A stretch of 64,000 bases of DNA from contig NZ_PNHQ01000005.1 of the NCBI RefSeq assembly GCF_002871935.1, forward strand, positions 46,467-110,466, given 5' to 3'. This document shows, piece by piece, positions 27,277-37,104 of this stretch. The notes under the pieces are model-generated. The model was not told the DNA's origin, made no database searches, and was given only the letters and a program-made list of their open reading frames with translations. The position numbers and the translations under genes were made by a program. Within the stretch, counting starts at the first letter, position 1. The number at the start of each line of letters is the position of its first letter. Origin of the DNA: Aerococcus viridans (GTDB taxonomy: Bacteria; Bacillota; Bacilli; Lactobacillales; Aerococcaceae).

Positions 27277-29055
27277 TTATTTAATGTATTTTGACTCTAA
27301 GCCTTCAGCTTCTAAGAACTCTCTGAATGGTACTAAGTTTTCAGCTTCGTAACGTTCTTTGTAAGCTTTAATTTCGTCTTCGCTGTATAGTTTTGAATCT
27401 AATTTCAATGTTTCTACAGGAATTGGACGATCTTGAGTAATCTTACAGTCAATAACTACCGTGTGGCCTTCTTTGTTAGCTTTCACAGCTTCAGCCATTA
27501 CACGATCAATGTCTTCAATACGATTTACAGTAAATCCTTTAGCACCTTGTGCTTCAGCAATTTTAGCATAGTCTACATCAGTAAAGTCTACACCGAATAA
27601 GTTTTTGTTTGTATCTTCATATTTGTTTTTAATGAAGGCATATTCAGTATTAGAGAATACTACGTTGATTACAGGCATGTTGTAGCGAACGTTTGTTACT
27701 ACATCTGGATAAGTCATTGAGAATGCACCATCACCGATGATATTCCAAACTTGACGATCTGGATAAGTGTTTTTAGCACCTAAACCACCAGGAATAGCAA
27801 TACCCATTGTAGCGAATAAAGGAGAAGTTCTCCACATATTCTTAGGTGTCATGTGTAAATGACGGATAGATGTTTGTGTTGAGTTACCAACATCGATTGA
27901 GTAAATTGCATCTTCATCAGCGTGGTTATTAATTGCGTTGTACACTTGGTAGAATTGCAAGTCACCTTCTTGCTTAGTTTCTAACTTGTTGATGTATTCA
28001 CGCCAGTTAGCGATGTTCTTCAAGTTAGCTGTCCACCATGCAGACTCTTCAACAGCATCAACTTTGTTTAAGATTTCGTCAATTGCTAAACCAGCATCTC
28101 CTAAGATAGCCACATCAGCGTGGTTACGTTTACCTAACATAGCTGGGTCAATATCGATTTGGATGAAGTTTTCAACGTTACGGAAAGTGCCTTCAACCTC
28201 TGCGAATGGGAAGTTAGAACCTGCAAATAATACTGTATCTGCTTCTAGGATAGTTTCGTTAGCTGGTTTCCAACCTACACGGTAAGTAGAACCTGTTAAC
28301 GCTTCGAAATCCCACTCGAAAGTTTCAAAGTTTTTACCAGTAGTAATAACAGGCGCTTTGATTTTACGCGCTAATTCTTGAACTGCAGGACCATGACCCA
28401 TAGTACCAATACCAGCGTAAATGACTGGACGTTTAGCCTTGTTTAATAATTCAACTGCTGCGTCAATATCTGCTGTTGCCGGAGCAATTGGTTCATATTT
28501 ACGTAAGCTGTTAGCAGATGAGTACCATTGGTCATTGTCAATTTCAACTTTAGCGAAATCACCAGGAACTTCTAATACTGCTACACCACGTTTTGCAATC
28601 GCCATACGTGCAGCTTCGTCAACTAATTTTGGTAATTGTTCAGCATATGCTACACGACGGTTGTAAATTGCAATGTGGTCGTACATTGGGTTTTGGTTTA
28701 ATTCTTGGAATGCATCCATGTTTAATTCACGTTGTGGACGAGATCCTAAGATTGCTACTACAGGGATATTATCCATTGCTGCATCGTATAAACCATTGAT
28801 TAAGTGAGACGCACCTGGACCACCAGAACCAACAGTAACACCTAGGTTACCACCGAATTTGCTTTGCATTACTGCAGCCATAGCACCTACTTCTTCGTGT
28901 TTCACTTGTAGGAATTTAACGTTATTTTCTTCTTCACCCATTGCGTCCATCAATGAGCTTAGAGTACCTGAAGGAATACCATAAACAGTATCTGCTCCCC
29001 AAGATTCTAAGATCTTCATAACTGCTAAACCGATGCTAATTTTATTATCTGACAT
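27277..29055 (-). CDS. pox: Pyruvate oxidase (phosphate-dependent, H2O2- and acetyl-phosphate-forming)
   Basis: Converts pyruvate, phosphate and O2 to acetyl phosphate, CO2 and H2O2 with ThDP, FAD and Mg2+ (592 aa). The ThDP glutamate is in [18 protein letters not shown] and the middle FAD domain (YRVGWKPAN) follow; the ThDP motif is [11 protein letters not shown] ... [11 protein letters not shown]. The sequence agrees closely, from memory, with Aerococcus viridans pyruvate oxidase. It is a single gene with GGAGGG upstream of the ATG, an extended -10 promoter, a dyad over the -35 and a strong terminator. Family regulation by oxygen and sugar is known elsewhere; the factor here is not identified. 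Confidence 0.97.
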   Translation of the reverse strand: MSDNKISIGLAVMKILESWGADTVYGIPSGTLSSLMDAMGEEENNVKFLQVKHEEVGAMAAVMQSKFGGNLGVTVGSGGPGASHLINGLYDAAMDNIPVVAILGSRPQRELNMDAFQELNQNPMYDHIAIYNRRVAYAEQLPKLVDEAARMAIAKRGVAVLEVPGDFAKVEIDNDQWYSSANSLRKYEPIAPATADIDAAVELLNKAKRPVIYAGIGTMGHGPAVQELARKIKAPVITTGKNFETFEWDFEALTGSTYRVGWKPANETILEADTVLFAGSNFPFAEVEGTFRNVENFIQIDIDPAMLGKRNHADVAILGDAGLAIDEILNKVDAVEESAWWTANLKNIANWREYINKLETKQEGDLQFYQVYNAINNHADEDAIYSIDVGNSTQTSIRHLHMTPKNMWRTSPLFATMGIAIPGGLGAKNTYPDRQVWNIIGDGAFSMTYPDVVTNVRYNMPVINVVFSNTEYAFIKNKYEDTNKNLFGVDFTDVDYAKIAEAQGAKGFTVNRIEDIDRVMAEAVKANKEGHTVVIDCKITQDRPIPVETLKLDSKLYSEDEIKAYKERYEAENLVPFREFLEAEGLESKYIK

Positions 29056-29096
29056 TTAGATTACCCTCCATTTGATTTAAAAATATCACAATTGAA

Positions 29097-29125
29097 ATCA
29101 TAGCACTTAAAACAGTTGAATCCAA
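29097..29125 (-). promoter_or_regulatory. Promoter of pox (extended -10)
   Basis: TTGGAT (29120-29125), 17-base spacer, TATGAT (29097-29102) preceded by TGC, on the minus strand about 40 bases before the start codon. The weak -35 with a good extended -10 suggests an activated or repressible promoter. Confidence 0.6.
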
Positions 29126-29148
29126 TGAATTGTTCTAAATATTCATTG
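29123..29148. promoter_or_regulatory. Operator-like inverted repeat overlapping the pox -35
   Basis: Perfect 8-bp arms CAATGAAT and ATTCATTG separated by ten bases. The left arm overlaps the -35 hexamer. It does not match the CcpA cre consensus. Confidence 0.5.
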
Positions 29149-29567
29149 TGATGTCACTAATTTACCAAAAATAGGCCGTTTTTAGTACAATATTGTTTTT
29201 ACTATACAAAAAATGATACAAGGCGATAAGTTGTACTAGTACAGTTTGATAACCCAAAACCCTTGTTAATCAAGCACTTTTAAAAAGCAACCATTATTAT
29301 CATTATTACACATCGTTACTGTTATAAAATATAGAGATTATTTACTCATTTTTATCATTTATCTTATTAAAAATGCTCACATTAGAAAGTTAGTGAAGAA
29401 TATCTTAAATATAATCTATCGCTCTAAAAGACTACTGATCGCGATTTTTAGAGGCTATGCAACATCATTCGGAATTTCTTTTAGCTATTTTGTTGGTACC
29501 CCACCAACAAATGAATAATCTGCTACATCTTTGGTCACAGCCCCTTTCTTCTATACATTAAAATAAG
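29149..29567. other. Noncoding region far upstream of pox
   Basis: About 420 bases with no supportable gene. It contains the 12-bp perfect palindrome TGTACTAGTACA at 29232-29243 and a perfect 8-bp hairpin TTGTTGGT/ACCAACAA at 29490-29510 that lacks a T run. Short frames in the latter area are interrupted by stops. Confidence 0.5.
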
Positions 29568-29736
29568 GAAGATGAGACAACAGTCGTTTAGAATTGACTT
29601 ACTAGACCAAATGTCTTCAATAATGAAATGTTATTGGAGACATTTGGGAGATGTCGGACAATACTGACTTTTGAAACCTGATTATGAACGTTCTTTTATA
29701 GTAAAGGGAGGCTGAGATATTTTTATCTCAGCCTCC
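29568..29736 (+). repeat. Structured interspersed repeat, copy 3 (about 169 bp)
   Basis: Third copy, plus orientation. The inner hairpin is best here: CCAAATGTCT pairs perfectly with AGACATTTGG, with CAATAA/TTATTG above it. The end hairpin GGAGGCTGAGATA/TATCTCAGCCTCC (29706-29736) differs from copy 2 by paired changes (ACA/TGT to ATA/TAT; AAGAGG/CCTCTT to GGGAGG/CCTCC), which suggests selection for structure. It lies 12 bases from the histidine kinase stop and can end that operon's transcript. Confidence 0.87.
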
Positions 29737-29748
29737 TGTCATGGTTTA

Positions 29749-31275
29749 TTAAATTAAATGATTATCCTCATCAGTTGCTGCTTCCTCTAGCAATAGATCA
29801 ATTCTTTCACGATCAGCTGCAGAAATTTCATCTAAAGTATTTAAAATTGGGAAGCGTACATGGAAAATAGAGCCATGCCCTAGCTCACTCTCTACAAATA
29901 TAGACCCTTTATATCCTTTAATTAATTCCTTAGCAATAGATAATCCTAAACCATTCCCACCACGCTCGCGTGATCTTGCTTTATCTACTCGATAGAATCG
30001 ATTAAAAATACGATTTTGATCCTCCTGAGACATCCCTTCTCCAAAGTCTTGTATAGCGATTTCAATATAATCTACAGCATTTGTCGCGACTGAGATATGG
30101 ATTTCTTGGCGATCTGTTGAATATTTTACCGCATTATCCAATAAGATAATCAGTATTTGCTCAAGGTGGCTACGGTAGATTTGAATTTCGTAATTACGTC
30201 GCAAGTCATTTTCCAAGAAGAATTGAAAGTCTGGGTATAAGACTTTGAAATTTTGGTATACTTGATTAATCACTTCGTTAATTAATGTTGTCTTATCATA
30301 GTATTGCGTATCTACTTGACCAGCACGTGATAGGTCTAACATCTCCTGAACCAGTACTTTCATACGTTCCAGTTCATTTACAGATGCCGATAACGACTCT
30401 TCTAGTATTTCTGGATCATCCTTACCCCAACGATTTAACATATTTAAATGTCCTTCAATAATCGCTACAGGTGTACGCAATTCATGCGATACATCTTCAA
30501 CAAAGTGGATTTGTTGGTCTATATACTCACTCGTTTGATCTAACATTTGGTTGATGCTTTCAGAAATTTCAGTAATTTCACCACGATATTCTGAAACATT
30601 TAAACGACGATCAGCAATATTATCTGCGGTAATATTCTTCAAAAATCGTTTCATTTTTTGAATTGGCTGAATAAATACATAAGCTACACTAAAACCAACC
30701 ACAATCGCGATGAATAAATTAATCCCTACAATCATAATTAATTCAGTACGTTTATTTGAAAGTTGATCGCGTACTTGTTGGTATTCAAATGTAGCAAAAT
30801 AATAACCAATTTGGTCTGATCCATCATAAAGTAATTGATATGTTAAGAAATCACCTGTTTCATCAGACCGTGTTCTACCCATTGTTCTACTTGTTGAATA
30901 ATTGTCGACTGTATTACCTGAGTTATATATTAAATTACCATTTTCATTATAAACTTGAATCTTTACACCATGTTCGTTTAGATAGTCCTCTAGAGAAATA
31001 TTTTCAATGGCCATCCTTGATTGGAATGATTCACGGACTTCTGAAGCAGGGCGTGTCGCTAATGAATTTAAATAAGTTTGTAAGTATGTATCTATTTGTG
31101 TAACTTCAGTAATATAATCTTGCTCTAATGATTGTTGTTCTTGAATGTTTGATGTGATGGGGCTCACACTCAAGGCCAACCAAAACAAGCTAGATAAAAC
31201 TAAGCCCCATTTCCAAATTAATGAAAATGGGTGCTGTAGTTTTGTTTTAAAATCACTTAAAACGTTATCAAACAT
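29749..31275 (-). CDS. Sensor histidine kinase (LisK/EtaS/ArlS-like)
   Basis: 508-residue membrane kinase. TM1 (about 22-40), a 130-residue extracytoplasmic sensor region, TM2 (about 180-202), HAMP, the H-box DVSHELRTP with phospho-acceptor His near 264, then N-box ILLDNAVKYS, G1 QDFGEGMSQED and G2 GNGLGLSIAKELI. Its ATG overlaps the response regulator stop by one base (TAATG). Similarity and the gnd neighbour recall the LisRK/EtaRS systems of Listeria and Enterococcus, which act in stress and envelope control; the signal here is unknown. Confidence 0.93.
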   Translation of the reverse strand: MFDNVLSDFKTKLQHPFSLIWKWGLVLSSLFWLALSVSPITSNIQEQQSLEQDYITEVTQIDTYLQTYLNSLATRPASEVRESFQSRMAIENISLEDYLNEHGVKIQVYNENGNLIYNSGNTVDNYSTSRTMGRTRSDETGDFLTYQLLYDGSDQIGYYFATFEYQQVRDQLSNKRTELIMIVGINLFIAIVVGFSVAYVFIQPIQKMKRFLKNITADNIADRRLNVSEYRGEITEISESINQMLDQTSEYIDQQIHFVEDVSHELRTPVAIIEGHLNMLNRWGKDDPEILEESLSASVNELERMKVLVQEMLDLSRAGQVDTQYYDKTTLINEVINQVYQNFKVLYPDFQFFLENDLRRNYEIQIYRSHLEQILIILLDNAVKYSTDRQEIHISVATNAVDYIEIAIQDFGEGMSQEDQNRIFNRFYRVDKARSRERGGNGLGLSIAKELIKGYKGSIFVESELGHGSIFHVRFPILNTLDEISAADRERIDLLLEEAATDEDNHLI

Positions 31276-31982
31276 TATTCTGGCGTCCTCATTACATAAC
31301 CTGTGCCACGTACAGTTTGAATGTAACCTGGTTGACCATCAACGTCAATTTTATTTCGTAAGTAACGAATATAAACATCAACGACGTTGGTTTCAACTTC
31401 AGTTGTATAGCCCCATACTTTGTTTAATAGTTCAGTACGAGGTAAGACGACATTAACATTCTCCATTAACATCACCAATAACTCATACTCACGTTTTGTT
31501 AAATCAATTATTTCTTCCCCGCGACGTACGATACGGTTCTCTTTTTCAACAGAAAGGTCTCGGAAAGTAATTTTTGTTTGTTTTCTGTGTTGTTGTTCTT
31601 CTTCGATATCAATACGACGAAGTAACGCACGAATACGTGCTAACAATTCTTCAATCGCAAATGGTTTCACGATATAGTCATCCGCACCATGGTCAAAACC
31701 TGATACACGGTCAATCACTGAATCTCTTGCTGTCATAATAATAATTGGAACATCTGAAGTTGGACGTAAACGACGACATACTTCAATACCATTAATCTCT
31801 GGCAACATTAAATCTAGTAAGATTAAATCCCAGTCGCCTTCTTGTGCCTTTTCAAGTCCAATACGACCATCTTTAGCAAGTTCTGTTTCATAGCCCTCAT
31901 GTTTAAGTTCTAATTCCACAAAACGTGCTAAATTCTTTTCATCTTCAACGATTAAGATACGTTTTGCTTTTTCTTCACTCAT
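31275..31982 (-). CDS. OmpR-family response regulator (LisR/EtaR/ArlR-like)
   Basis: 235 aa. Receiver domain with acidic pocket VEDE, phospho-acceptor Asp near 57 (LILLDLMLP), Thr (MTARDS) and Lys (IVKPFAIEELLARI), then a winged-helix DNA-binding domain (LTKREYELLVMLMEN, VRGTGYVMR). Partner of the overlapping downstream kinase. It lies 44 bases after gnd with no terminator visible, so it may be read from the gnd transcript. I recall gnd next to etaRS in Enterococcus faecalis, which supports the family assignment. Confidence 0.94.
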   Translation of the reverse strand: MSEEKAKRILIVEDEKNLARFVELELKHEGYETELAKDGRIGLEKAQEGDWDLILLDLMLPEINGIEVCRRLRPTSDVPIIIMTARDSVIDRVSGFDHGADDYIVKPFAIEELLARIRALLRRIDIEEEQQHRKQTKITFRDLSVEKENRIVRRGEEIIDLTKREYELLVMLMENVNVVLPRTELLNKVWGYTTEVETNVVDVYIRYLRNKIDVDGQPGYIQTVRGTGYVMRTPE

Positions 31983-32026
31983 AATTTCACCCTATTTCCT
32001 GCACAAATTCATGGGCAAACCCAAAA

Positions 32027-33460
32027 TTAAGCATCAATTTGTTCTTCTTTATCCCATAATAAGTGGTAAGAACCTTCAGCATCAACACGCTCATAGGTAT
32101 GTGCTCCAAAATAATCACGTTGCGCTTGAATAATATTTGCTGGCAAAGTTTCTGAACGGTAGCTATCATAGTATGATAGTGCTGATGTAAATCCAGGAAC
32201 TGGAATTCCTGATTTAATTGCTTCAGCTGCTACTTCACGAGTTGCTTGTTGGTAATCTTTTGCGATATCCATGAAGTATTCGTCTAGTAAAATATTTTCT
32301 AAGTCAGCATTATTTTCGTAAGCATCCATAATTTTCTCTAGGAAACCTGCTCGTATAATACATCCAGCACGGAAAATTGCTGCGATTTCCTTATAGTTCA
32401 AGTTCCAATCATATTCCTCTGACGCTGTACGGTATTGGTAGAAACCTTGAGCGTAAGACATAATTTTAGAGAAGTATAGCGCTTTACGGATTTTTTCAAC
32501 GAAGTCTTCCTTGCTACCTTCAAATGTTGTGTTTTCTGGACCAGCTAATACTTTAGAAGCACGTACACGTTGGTCTTTCAATGCTGAAATGTAACGCGCG
32601 TAAACTGACTCAGTAATTGTTTGTAATGGCACACCAACATCAAGTGCAGATTGAGAAGTCCATTTACCTGTACCTTTATTACCAGCTCGATCTAAGATCA
32701 CATCAACCATTGGTTTACCTGTTTTTGGATCATGTTTAGTTAAAATATCTGCAGTAATTTCAATTAGGAAACTGTCCAATTCACCAGTATTCCACTCTGC
32801 AAAATAATCAGCAATTTCTGTCACAGGTAAGTCTAAATGACGACGTAATAAATCATATGTTTCAGCGATTAATTGCATATCACCATATTCGATACCATTG
32901 TGAACCATTTTTACATAATGACCAGCGCCATTAGGACCAATGTAAGTTACACATGGCTCGCCATCACTAGGTGCTTTAGCAGCGATTTGCTTCAAGATTG
33001 GTTCCACAATATCATATGCTTCTTTAGGGCCTCCTGGCATTAAGCTAGGTCCTTTAAGAGCACCCTCTTCACCACCAGAAACACCCATACCAATGAAGTG
33101 GATACCAGAACCGTCAATTTCATTAGAACGACGAATGGTATCTTGGAAGAATGTATTTCCTCCGTCAATAATCACATCATCTTTGTCTAATAATGGCATC
33201 AATTGACTGATTGTTGCATCTGTTGCTTTACCTGCTTGTACCATTAATAAGATACGACGAGGTTTTTCTAATGAGTTCACAAACGCTTCCATAGTCTCAG
33301 CAAAAACTAAGTTTTTATCTGGATTTTCATCAACAACAGCTTTTGCTTTGCTAGTAGTACGGTTAAATACAGCAACCGTATAGCCACGGCTTTCAATATT
33401 CAATGCTAAGTTCTTGCCCATTACGGCCATTCCGACAACACCAATATGTGCTTCAGTCAT
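32027..33460 (-). CDS. gnd: 6-phosphogluconate dehydrogenase (decarboxylating)
   Basis: Oxidative pentose-phosphate enzyme making ribulose 5-phosphate, CO2 and NADPH (477 aa, usual 470-480). The dinucleotide motif [15 protein letters not shown], the substrate site [12 protein letters not shown], the catalytic lysine in [15 protein letters not shown] and the C-terminal YFGAHTYER are present. GGAGG precedes the ATG. It heads a likely gnd-RR-HK operon. NADPH supply fits peroxide defence in a strain with pyruvate oxidase (inference). Confidence 0.97.
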   Translation of the reverse strand: MTEAHIGVVGMAVMGKNLALNIESRGYTVAVFNRTTSKAKAVVDENPDKNLVFAETMEAFVNSLEKPRRILLMVQAGKATDATISQLMPLLDKDDVIIDGGNTFFQDTIRRSNEIDGSGIHFIGMGVSGGEEGALKGPSLMPGGPKEAYDIVEPILKQIAAKAPSDGEPCVTYIGPNGAGHYVKMVHNGIEYGDMQLIAETYDLLRRHLDLPVTEIADYFAEWNTGELDSFLIEITADILTKHDPKTGKPMVDVILDRAGNKGTGKWTSQSALDVGVPLQTITESVYARYISALKDQRVRASKVLAGPENTTFEGSKEDFVEKIRKALYFSKIMSYAQGFYQYRTASEEYDWNLNYKEIAAIFRAGCIIRAGFLEKIMDAYENNADLENILLDEYFMDIAKDYQQATREVAAEAIKSGIPVPGFTSALSYYDSYRSETLPANIIQAQRDYFGAHTYERVDAEGSYHLLWDKEEQIDA

Positions 33461-33662
33461 TTATTTTCCTCCTTAAGGTAACAACTTGATGATAAAACCT
33501 TCTCATATAGTATCAAATAATCTCATAATTTAAAAGTATCTCATCATAATCATAGTAAATTTCACGCTTATTTTTAGCGATTATTCATAATTCATCTCTC
33601 ATTATACCACTATCTTGAAAAAAAACATTGATAGGATACCAGAAGAAAGGCGTATATTTTTG

Positions 33663-33671
33663 TGTTATAAT
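33663..33671 (+). promoter_or_regulatory. Extended -10 promoter of the 56-residue membrane protein gene
   Basis: TGTTATAAT, a perfect extended -10, lies 30 bases before the start codon. No good -35 is visible. Confidence 0.6.
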
Positions 33672-33700
33672 AATTGAGAATAAAAATGAGGAGTTTTAAT

Positions 33701-33871
33701 ATGCGTAAAGGTCAAAAGAAACATCAACCAGAAAAACGTGGCTTCGATAAAATGTACGATAAAAAAGATAAGAAAACGGGTAAAATCTTTACTTGGATAA
33801 TGTTAATCCTTCTGTTATCATCAGTCGTTTTATCTTTAGGCTTTGCACTATATAGCTACTTTGGTTTATAA
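33701..33871 (+). CDS. Small single-pass membrane protein, DUF4044-like
   Basis: 56 aa. A very basic N-terminal half (MRKGQKKHQPEKRG...DKKDKKTGK) precedes one membrane helix (IFTWIMLILLLSSVVLSLGF), the pattern of DUF4044 / Prli42-like proteins; Prli42 anchors the Listeria stressosome. A longer frame starts at 33674, but GAGGAG sits nine bases before the ATG at 33701. It is monocistronic, with an extended -10 and a terminator. The family call is tentative; the reading frame itself is well supported. Confidence 0.75.
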   Translation: MRKGQKKHQPEKRGFDKMYDKKDKKTGKIFTWIMLILLLSSVVLSLGFALYSYFGL

Positions 33872-33886
33872 ATCATTTGAATAAAA

Positions 33887-33925
33887 ATAAAGGGTCTACA
33901 ACATAGCATCGTAGACCCTTTTTAT
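33887..33925. terminator. Bidirectional terminator between the small membrane gene and tpx
   Basis: AAAGGGTCTAC (33889-33899) pairs perfectly with GTAGACCCTTT (33911-33921), with a T run on the plus strand and a shorter one on the minus strand. Confidence 0.92.
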
Positions 33926-33979
33926 TTATTATGATCATTTCACTAGTGATAATTGTAACCGACTAAGATATGATTCTTT

Positions 33980-34474
33980 TTATGCTAAACCGTCAACTGC
34001 TTGAATAGCACTTTCATAGTCAGGTTCGTTTGTTACCTCGTTTACAATTTCTTTATAAACAACTTTACCTTCACTATCAATAACGAACATTGCCCGTGCT
34101 AACTTGCCTAATTCTGGTAAGAAAATACCGTAGTCTTTACCGAATGCTGCTGCATCGTTTAACATACGCATGTCTGAATCATTTTCAGCTTTCCAGTTAG
34201 ATAAAGATTCGTCAGTATTCATAGATATTGTTGCAACTTCTACGCCCTCACCAGCTTGTTTAGCATAGTCGCTGATGCGATTTGATTGGATAGAACATAC
34301 AGATGAGTCAATATCTGGTACAACGGATAATAAAAGTACTTTGCCAGCAAAGTCTGCTTTACTTACTTTGCCACCATTTACTTCATTCACCTCAAAATCA
34401 GGTGCCACTTGGTTTACTTCTACCGGAGTACCTTCTAATTCTACAACTTCGCCTTTAAATGTAACAGTTGCCAT
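33980..34474 (-). CDS. tpx: Thiol peroxidase (Tpx), one-cysteine variant
   Basis: Peroxiredoxin that reduces H2O2 and alkyl peroxides (164 aa). The peroxidatic cysteine is in PDIDSSVCSIQ. Typical Tpx proteins have a second, resolving cysteine in an RFCGAEG-like segment; the aligned stretch here reads SNWKAENDSD, and the protein has only one cysteine. It should therefore need an external thiol to resolve. VNEVTNEPDYESAI matches the family end. Own promoter at 34518-34547 and AGGAGG upstream of the ATG. Confidence 0.93.
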   Translation of the reverse strand: MATVTFKGEVVELEGTPVEVNQVAPDFEVNEVNGGKVSKADFAGKVLLLSVVPDIDSSVCSIQSNRISDYAKQAGEGVEVATISMNTDESLSNWKAENDSDMRMLNDAAAFGKDYGIFLPELGKLARAMFVIDSEGKVVYKEIVNEVTNEPDYESAIQAVDGLA

Positions 34475-34517
34475 AATGTTAATTCCTCCTTTGATTGATT
34501 AGCTTCAGTCTATCAAT

Positions 34518-34547
34518 AGTATAACAATAACTTTAATAAGAACTCAA
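34518..34547 (-). promoter_or_regulatory. Promoter of tpx
   Basis: TTGAGT (34542-34547), 18-base spacer, TATACT (34518-34523) with TGT before it (extended -10), minus strand, 43 bases before the tpx start. Confidence 0.65.
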
Positions 34548-34569
34548 TTCAAAAGGGTTAGCTCTTACA

Positions 34570-35787
34570 TTATAATAAGTCACTGAAGGCTTCCGAATCT
34601 TCCTTGCTGCGTGAACCAGGCATAATTTTCTCTCCCATAGCTCCTTCAACAGCCCGTTGTACCAAACCTTCGATATCTAATTTCGCTTCGTAGTAGGCAA
34701 TATCATCTAATTTTGGCTTGGTTTTAGGTGATGGTGGTGCAAAGACAGTACAGCAGTCTTCAAATGGTTGAATAGATAAATCAAAGGTATCGATTTTTTG
34801 TGAAATATCAATGATTTCTAGCTTATCCATAGATACAACCGGACGAATCACGGGTGTGCTCGTCACCTCATTGATAGCAAACATTGATTCTAATGTTTGT
34901 GACGCCACTTGGCCAATCGATTCACCGTTTATAATCGCTAAGCCATTGTATTGTTTACGCAATTCATCTGAAATCCGCATCATCATCCGGCGGGTAATGG
35001 TCATTAAATAAGCTGGGTTCACATGCTCTTTAATGGCTTCCTGGGTTTCCGTAAATGGTACTTCTACAAAATTGATCCAACCGCCAAATTTAGTTAATTT
35101 TTCAGTTAAATCTTTAGCTTTATTTAGAGCTTGTGGACTTGTATAGGGAGGTGAAGCAAAGTGGACGGCTGTAATTCTAATACCACGTTTCATAGCTAAA
35201 TAACCAGCAACCGGTGAATCAATGCCGCCAGAAAGCATCAAAACAGCATTCGCTGATGTCCCTACTGGTAATCCGCCTGCTCCATTAATCCACTCAGATG
35301 AAACCAAGAAATCATTTTCGCGTACCTTTACTCGAATAGTTAAATCAGGTTTCTTCATTTGGACTTTTAATTCAGGAAATTCTTCTGCTAAAAAACCACC
35401 TAATGCTTGATTCACATCGTTTGTATCCATTGAATAATTGTGGTCTGAACGAGAGGTCGCCACTTTAAAAGATTGCACGCCATTTTTAGCGATTTCTGCT
35501 TTCACTAATTTTATGGCAGCTTCTTTTAATAAATCAAAATCACGCGCTAATTCAATAGCTGGTGAAAAACTTTGTATACCAAAGACTTTCTCCAAACCAG
35601 ATAAAACTTCTTCCTGAGGCGCACCATTTAACTCCATGAACATAAAGTCATGTTGTTGATTGATCTTAATGTCTGGATACTCACTTAAAGCTTCACGGAT
35701 ATTCTTCGCTAGCGTCGACACAAAATTTCGCTTGTTTTTCCCTTTAGTTGATAATTCACCATAGCGAATCATGATTAATTCTTTCAT
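34570..35787 (-). CDS. thiI: tRNA 4-thiouridine synthase ThiI
   Basis: Adenylates U8 of tRNA and transfers sulfur to give 4-thiouridine (405 aa). N-terminal ferredoxin-like and THUMP domains, then the PP-loop ATPase [13 protein letters not shown]. No C-terminal rhodanese domain follows, as in B. subtilis, where the NifZ desulfurase supplies sulfur directly. A conserved [14 protein letters not shown] lies near the end. The frame extends to 35817, but AGGAGG five bases before the ATG at 35787 and the family start [13 protein letters not shown] decide. The paired desulfurase gene is 13 bases upstream. Confidence 0.95.
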   Translation of the reverse strand: MKELIMIRYGELSTKGKNKRNFVSTLAKNIREALSEYPDIKINQQHDFMFMELNGAPQEEVLSGLEKVFGIQSFSPAIELARDFDLLKEAAIKLVKAEIAKNGVQSFKVATSRSDHNYSMDTNDVNQALGGFLAEEFPELKVQMKKPDLTIRVKVRENDFLVSSEWINGAGGLPVGTSANAVLMLSGGIDSPVAGYLAMKRGIRITAVHFASPPYTSPQALNKAKDLTEKLTKFGGWINFVEVPFTETQEAIKEHVNPAYLMTITRRMMMRISDELRKQYNGLAIINGESIGQVASQTLESMFAINEVTSTPVIRPVVSMDKLEIIDISQKIDTFDLSIQPFEDCCTVFAPPSPKTKPKLDDIAYYEAKLDIEGLVQRAVEGAMGEKIMPGSRSKEDSEAFSDLL

Positions 35788-35800
35788 ACTACCTCCTAGA

Positions 35801-36955
35801 TTATTGAATACGTTCAAATTTCTTCATTAGTTGACTATAAACTTCAATAAAGCGATCTACTTCTGCCATAGTGTTTTCCTTACCAAAACTTACACGAATA
35901 GCTTGTTTAGCCCAAACTGGATCAACCTTCATCGCACCTAAGGTTGATGAAGTATTATTCACAGCTCGGCTTGAACAAGCACTAGTTGTAGAGACGATAA
36001 TATCTTCATCTTCTAAAGCATGAACCATTACTTCCCCTCTAACACCTTTTAATGCAAAGCATAATACATGTGGCGCTGCATCTCCTGGACTAAAAACTTG
36101 TACAAGATCTGTGTGTTGCGCTAAAAAGGTACGTAATTTTTCTTGCATTGCATTTTCTTTTGTTTTTACTGCTTTCGCTTCGGTTAAAGCCATTCGAAGT
36201 GCTTTTGCTGTTGCTACAATCCCCGCTAAGTTTTCTGTTGTTGATCGTTGGCCCATCTCTTGACCCCCGCCATCCAATAGATGACTGATTACACGATTTT
36301 GTTTTTTATATAAAATGCCGATACCACGAGGTCCATTAAATTTATGGGCAGAAAAACTCATCAAATCCACTCGTTTATGAATAAGTGGTTTTTCGAAAGT
36401 GCCCACACTTTGAACACCGTCAACGTGGAAATGGATAGTTGGATATTTTTCTAATAAATCACCAATTTCAGTGATAGGTTGGATCGTACCAATTTCGTTA
36501 TTTACAGCCATTACAGATACAAGTATCGTATTCTCTTGAATAGCTGCCGCTACATCTTCAACATGGACTTTTCCTGATTTGTCAACTGGTAGATAAGTAA
36601 TATCAAAGCCATCTTGGTGCAATGCTTCCATCGTATTTCGGACAGATGGATGTTCAACACCAGAAACAATAATATGTTTGCCATGATATTTAGCTTTTTC
36701 CATAGCTGTTCCTTTGATGGCCCAATTATTCGATTCTGTGCCACCAGAGGTAAAGAATATTTCTTGCGACTGTGCTCCAAGTAAGTCGGCAACTTGTTTT
36801 CGTGCAGAATTTAATAGTTTAGCTGATTCATTTCCCAACTTATGCAAACTAGATGGATTACCATAATAATTCTGCATGACTTGTATCATCGTTTGTAATG
36901 CTTCCGGCGCAATTTTAGTAGTTGCGCTATTATCAAAATAAATCATTTCTGCCAT
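35801..36955 (-). CDS. Cysteine desulfurase (NifS/IscS family, NifZ-like)
   Basis: PLP enzyme that takes sulfur from cysteine (384 aa). It starts [14 protein letters not shown]. The PLP lysine is about residue 205 ([11 protein letters not shown]) and the active cysteine about 327 ([14 protein letters not shown]). It lies directly before thiI, so its product is probably tRNA s4U8 sulfur, as for the nifZ-thiI pair of B. subtilis, rather than general Fe-S assembly. AAGGAAGG precedes the ATG. Confidence 0.93.
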   Translation of the reverse strand: MAEMIYFDNSATTKIAPEALQTMIQVMQNYYGNPSSLHKLGNESAKLLNSARKQVADLLGAQSQEIFFTSGGTESNNWAIKGTAMEKAKYHGKHIIVSGVEHPSVRNTMEALHQDGFDITYLPVDKSGKVHVEDVAAAIQENTILVSVMAVNNEIGTIQPITEIGDLLEKYPTIHFHVDGVQSVGTFEKPLIHKRVDLMSFSAHKFNGPRGIGILYKKQNRVISHLLDGGGQEMGQRSTTENLAGIVATAKALRMALTEAKAVKTKENAMQEKLRTFLAQHTDLVQVFSPGDAAPHVLCFALKGVRGEVMVHALEDEDIIVSTTSACSSRAVNNTSSTLGAMKVDPVWAKQAIRVSFGKENTMAEVDRFIEVYSQLMKKFERIQ

Positions 36956-37065
36956 GGTCGTTCCTTCCTTTTTCCCTTTTCAACTCTTAACATATTATAG
37001 GCATATATCGCAAAATGCAAGTAACTGAATTAAAGTCTTTATTTCTTAGACAAACCAATCAAAAA

Positions 37066-37096
37066 CAAAGAGACCGAGCATATATCTCGGTCCCTA
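37066..37096 (-). terminator. Intrinsic terminator of ezrA
   Basis: GGGACCGAG and CTCGGTCTC form a stem around ATATATG, followed by TTTGTTTTT on the minus strand, just after the ezrA stop. Confidence 0.85.
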
Positions 37097-37104
37097 TAAA
37101 AAAA

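Noticed and set aside
29056..29250. CcpA cre site before pox
   Set aside because: I looked for TGWAANCGNTNWCA on both strands and found no acceptable match; the dyads present have a different form.
29400..29530. Possible decayed coding sequence around the 29490-29510 hairpin
   Set aside because: A minus-strand frame reads plausible residues for short stretches but has three stops in 120 bases and no recognisable motif.
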